NCBI GenBank assembly: GCA_035578905.1
Contig: JAQJVL010000738.1
Coordinates: 124,001 to 188,000, forward strand
Source: Stictocephala bisonia
Lineage: Eukaryota; Arthropoda; Insecta; Hemiptera; Membracidae
Direction of reading: 5' to 3'
DNA: 64,000 nt
In this document: in pieces, positions 26,301-32,300 of the stretch
How the letters are laid out: each line of letters opens with the position of its first letter
How positions within the stretch are numbered: position 1 is the stretch's first letter
Notes under the pieces: model-generated
The model's input: only the letters and a program-made list of their open reading frames with translations
Databases searched by the model: none
What the model was told of the DNA's origin: nothing
Translations under genes and position numbers: made by a program

Positions 26301-29300
26301 TATTTATTCAATGCTTAAATATAAACATATGTTTGAATACCTATTTTTCCTTAAAAAACCTGGTCTGGTCTGGTGGACAGCTGATAAAAAAACTCAGCTG
26401 TTAAAGGGTTAAAATAAAACTTCTTCAATGATAAAAATTTTTCTTTATTTATCTTCTTATAAATTACTTCAACAAATAAAAATTGGGTTCTTCTACAAAT
26501 AATGATAAAAAACGAAAATAAAAATCTCTTCTTTTATTGACTCAATGGAACATAAATAAATTAAAACAACTCTTCCAAAATAATAAATTAAATATCTTCA
26601 GACCAGAACCTTTTTTTTATTTATTTGACTCTTTTAATAAATTTCTTTAAACTATTAAATCAAAAATTCAAAATTGTAATAAATTTTATAAATTCTTTAA
26701 AATTGTATAGATTGCTTTAAAATTTCTTTAAATTCAAAATTGCTTTAAAATTTTTTTAAAATTCTTTAAATTGTAAATTCTTTAAATTGCCTCCGGGAGA
26801 TGTAACTGTCCTGGAGGTTTCAAATCCAAAAGTGACCACAACAAAGCTCGACCGGCATTCAATCACTCACTCACATGCAAACTAAGAAAAATTGCCGCAA
26901 CGATAAAAGTAACACCGAAACGGTAAAGTCGCCGTGTTCTCGAAAAAGGATCGTACGTGGTCACACTCAGGAAGATATCGTCAAACTCCAGGAACGCTCG
27001 CAACCCTTCCACCAACGGACTTACCCCCACTTGACTCTAGAAGCTAAACCAACCAATTAGAACCCTCTAAACCAGGACATCTGAACAGGTAAAGCTCACC
27101 AAACATGTCGCATGAAATTGACAGGAAATTAACAGACGTGAAAATACTGGTTATTTAGCTAATTTATATGGGAAAAAACTACTTTTTTATTTGAAAGGGG
27201 AAGATTCTGACTTTTTCTCAAAACTTGGAGAATTTATATCGAAAACTTTTGGAAAACAAACCAAACTCCTAAACCTCTCAGTTCTTACAATATTTAACAT
27301 TTTCTAAATACAATTTTCTAATTTAATTATAATGAAACAATTAACAATTGTTACAATAATTATTATACTATAAGTAGAGTGCAATGAGTGAACTACCGTA
27401 AATGAATTTCAATAATATGATTTTACTTAATACAGTTTAACCACTATTATTTGGTGTCAACAGCCGAGGGCCGAGGTGTCACGAACACAGCGAGTGACAG
27501 TGTTTGCATACATTTTTATTATTACATATACATATATACACCAAGGAATTTTAATAGATGAGGATTCTTTAAAAAATTTTTACCCATATCATTTACATTA
27601 CTATGTAACTGATTATGTAATTTATTAGTTACAGTTTATCCAAAATAAAATAATTATTCTTGAAAAATAAAAAAGATTCTTGGAACATTATAATGTCACA
27701 ATACTTGGTCCTCTTAATACTGATATGGTGACCGTTCAATGATTGCCATCGACTTACAAGTATTTAACATTTCTAGTAGACTGTGTTATGTTCCTTCATT
27801 TAGATGATACAGTAGAGTCCCGATAATCCGAAATAATTGGGACTGAACCCATTTCGGATTACCGAATTTTTCGGATTAAACAAATTTTCTTAAAACGCTT
27901 TTTTGATAAAATATAGCATAAATAATATACCTAACTTTAAGTACAGTACTTAAGTTTTGAAAACAATAATAGCCTATGATTATAAAAAGGAGAATGAACC
28001 CTGTAACAGAAGAATACATTCAACTGAGACGTAAGATCAAACACCGTTGTCCGTTATTCATTGACAGTTAAATACTTGAAATAATATTTTCTTGTATATT
28101 TTAAATATAAAGTAGGAATTCTTACAGTAACTGCATTTTAAGTTTTGCAAAATCTTGTCAATTTCTGTTTCGAATTATGCAGATTTTTGGATTACCGAAG
28201 TTCGGATTAGCGGGACCCTACTGTATTAAAGAAATTTTGTCTTTTTGAGATTTTGGTTATTACAATTGGGAATCTGTATCAGAATTTATAAAATTTGGTA
28301 TCGACAGATTCCTAATTTTAAATGTTCTTAGTTTTCCAGATGTTCCTTATGCTCTTGACATTTTTTTGGATTTTTCAACCTTTTCTAATAAATCCCATCT
28401 CATACATATGGATAATCAATTACTAATTTTCTGCCTCTGAATAATATAGTACAATTTTTCAATTTTATGGTTCTATTTCATGATGTATATGTTACTTCCA
28501 AGATTTTCCTTACAGGTTATTTTGTTCTTGCATATTTTTATCTTAATTTGAAAAGTTCATTTTCATTTCTCCACTTTTTATTTTCAGTAATGTCTTCTTG
28601 CTACTGAATCTGTTAGGTTAAACTGTAAGTATTAAAACACTGCACTCAAGTTTTATCGATTCATGTTTTGTTGAAGAGATGGAACTGAACAAATTGGAGA
28701 GATGTCGTTCACTACCGAGTATGGTGGTTGAGGGGGAAGCAGAGGCAGCTACAGCTCAGTCTCCACTCAACCTGCCACTTCCTCGCCGCTCTCCTCGTTC
28801 CCTCTCTCATTGCGACAGCAAGCTCAGTTTTATGTCTGCACTCAAGCTCAACCCGCTCTCTGGCAAAGAGAGAAAAGGTAACATTTAATATCTGCTCTTG
28901 AATAATTATTAGTTTAGAACAAGTTTTGTATGTTTTCTTCTCTTAATTTTTACCTTGGTGATGGAAAACTCAAATAATCTTGTTATTTGTAGTTTTTTTT
29001 TTTTATATATCAAATTCATAGTCTCCTTTTTCAACTTCATGTTAGGTCTCAGTACACCAACTTTTTCAATGCAACTCTATCTTAATGAAATTTCTCTTTA
29101 ACTACCTCACTTTATATATTTGTCTCTTACCTTTTTTCAACTTCTGCCATCTTTATATCTATTCTTTTCCAGCCTTAATTGCATTCATTTGTGTTATTTG
29201 TCCAATATTCAATTTTTATCATGTGTAATCTACGCTTATGAAGTGACATTTTAGTTGTTTTTTATATTTTCATTCATATAACTAACATCAGTGTAAGCTT

Positions 29301-32300
29301 GCAACAAATGCGGAAAATGGACTCTGTGAACAAGCCTGAATTTGGCATACAGTAGAGCGCCGATTATCCGAACGTCGGTCATCCGAACCGTCGGTTATCC
29401 GAACGCCCTAATATGTATGTACTGTAATTCATATTTTGAACGTGATTCTCAAGTACGTAATTCAAATTCGCGCACCAACCAAAACTCCCGCTGCGCCGGT
29501 GTCGTTCACTGTATGCAGCGCTTAAATACGTCTACGGCCTACGTGACTCGGCGCTCGTAGTATAGTCACTAGTCAGTGGCTTGTGAGCTTTTGCCGGGAA
29601 CGGATCGTAGTGCTGTTGTGCTGTTTGTTGTGACGTTTGGTTCGAGACAGTTCTGTTGCAATGTCTTCAAAAAGGAAACGCGTTGTTCTAAGTGTGTCGG
29701 ATAAACTTACTATAATAATGCGATTGAAAAGTGGTTCTAGTGGAGCAAGTTTAGCTCAAGAATACGGTGTTGGTAAAGCAACAATTTCAGAAATAAAAAA
29801 GAAGAGCGATTCTATCTTGAAATTTGCGTGTGCTTGACACGCGATGGAAGCTTGAACAGAAAAACAATGAAAACTGCCAAAAACCAAGATTTTGACACAG
29901 CAGTTTATACATGGTTCATGCAGGTACGTGGTCAAGGACAGCCTATAAGTGGCCCTTTGATATGCGAAAAAGCGCTTGAAATGAACAATAAGCTCGGTGG
30001 TGATGCTGATTTTAAAGCTTCTACTGGGTGGCAGAAGCGTTTTAAATCCCGCCATGGAATACGAGAAATAGATATTCAAGGGGAAAAATTGTCTGCTGAT
30101 GTTGCAGCAGCTGAAAGTTTTATAATTTCATTTAAAAATTTGATAGAAAAAGAGGCTTTTAACCCTGACAATGTGTATAACGCCGATGAAACTGGCCTTT
30201 ACTGGAAAAAGATGCCGACGAAATCTCTAGTTTCTAAAAATGAAATGTCAGCACCTGGATTCAAAGCTAGCAAATCCCGCATAACTGCAATGGTGTGCGC
30301 AAATATAACGGGAAGCCATAAGCTTCCATTGCTTATTATAGGGAAGTCCAAAAATCCACGTTGTTTCAAGGGAATAAAGACTTTGCCTGTCACTTAAAAA
30401 AATCAAACCAATTCATGGATGTCTTCTGATATTTTTGTTGAATGGTATGAAAAAGTATTCATCCCAGAGGTAAAAAAAAAACAGCGTGAAACTGGAGACC
30501 AAGGAAATGTGCTTTTATTGATTGACAATGCTACATGTCATCCCTCAACTCTTTCTCTTGAAAGAGAAAATGGAAAATTTAAGGTAATTTTTTTGCCTCC
30601 CAACGTTACATCCAATGGACCAGGAAGTTATAGAGTCGTTCAAATGTTTCTACCGTAAGGCATTATTGCGTATGGTTCTTATTGGCCAAGAAGAAGATAA
30701 ACCTATCTTCCAACTCTACAAAGACATTAATCTGAAGGATGCTGTGTACATGGTAGCAGAAGCCTGGACTATTGTCAAAGAAACCACTCTGAGAAGAGCT
30801 TGGGGTAAGCTTTATAAAGCAGACGAGGCCAATGAACAGTTGGAGGAAAATCCATCTTCTAGTCAAGAGGTTCCAAACAGCCAGTTTGTTTCGGAGGTAG
30901 CTGAGCTTATAAACCAGTCACCTGGTTTTGAGGAATGTGACCAGGAAAACATTCATGAATGGCTAGAATGTGACGAGGATGACCCTGGATATGAGGTTCA
31001 AACAGATGATGAAATAATTGCCAGTGTTCAAAGGCTTAATGAGGATGACAACGAGGAGCCTGATGACGACGAAGATCACGTTGAAGAAAATAAAGGACCA
31101 TCACATGAGGAGGATTTCCACTGCTTGGAGACGGCAATGAAGTGGTTGGAAAGACAAGATGAAAGTGATGCTCTCCAACTGCTCAATTTGAAACGCTTAC
31201 GAGATTTAGCAGGGAAAAAAAGAGTGTCAGGGCTAAAGCAAAAACAAATTTTGGACTTTTTCTCTAAATAAAAAGTATGCATTGTACTGTATCTATGTAT
31301 AATAAATTGTTCTTTAAAAGTTATATCCTTGCATTCTGATTGAATTCATAATAGAATTACATGAATAATTTTAGTTTGATAATTTTTTAGCCTTTTAACT
31401 ACTAAGAATTTCGTTACATATATAATTTAAAAATGTTGTCTTTTCATGTTCGATTATCCGAATATTCAGTTATCCGAACACCTCTTGTCCCCAATTAGTT
31501 CGGATAATCAGCACTCTACTGTATTTCAACTTCTATAAAAGATAACATTACAAATGTTTATTTCTTGTACGACACAGCGAAGCACACTTTTTTCTAGTGT
31601 GACTGTTGGGGCCCCAAAAAGAGTCGCTCTGACTGCAGAGGTCCATGACTTTTACCTGAATCATGTTGTAGATGGCATGCTCAAAGGGGAAGGCAACTGG
31701 AACTGTGGGAACACACTTCGGGGAGAAAATGCAGATCTAGACTACTAATTTAGCTGTTTAGACTGTGCAATGTCCCAAAATAATGTGGTAAACAGTTCCA
31801 TGCTAGTCTTAGTAGAAGATGGTTTTTTATAGTCAGTAGTACGGAAAACCGAGAATCCCATACCTGTATTATTTTTGGAGTTCATAAAAGAATTTAACCC
31901 CAAGTCCCCCCTCCCATAAAAAACCACTCAAATAACTTGATAATGATTCAGTATATTGGAGTGATAGGACATCAGCAAACTTACCTTAGAAGACAAGTTC
32001 ACTAACACCAGAGTAGTAGTAACATACACAAAATAAACACATAAGCTCACAAATTTTCAATGCCACTGGCACTATCTTCAGGTGAGGAGAGATATATATA
32101 TAGATAAGGATAGATAGATAGATAGAGAGAGGGGGGAGGGAGGGGGGAGAGACTCACCTGAATTTTAAATCAACGCTGAATTAATTGATAATGATTCAGC
32201 ATTTTCAATGAAATAATCTGTTTCGGTTGAACGTAAACCATTATAAGACATTTTCACATAAACAGAGCCTTAACACAATCTCAAATCTGAGGTTAGTTTA

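Larger units (their letters stand above)
25028..26408 (+). mobile_element. piggyBac-like element, internally deleted
   Basis: TTAA at 25024-25027 and 26409-26412 flank inverted tips (CCTCTTAACGACC left; reverse complement CCCTTTAACAGCTG right). The 5' subterminal region has two 20-bp GC-rich palindromes. A 118-codon ORF remains near the 5' end, but the transposase core is gone. A hAT MITE is nested at 25937-26255. Confidence 0.75.

Noticed and set aside
29661..31271. Tigger transposase as a domesticated host gene (jerky-like)
   Set aside because: It is bounded by intact TIRs and TA sites, has a frameshift, a nonsense codon and a deletion, and sits inside a host intron.
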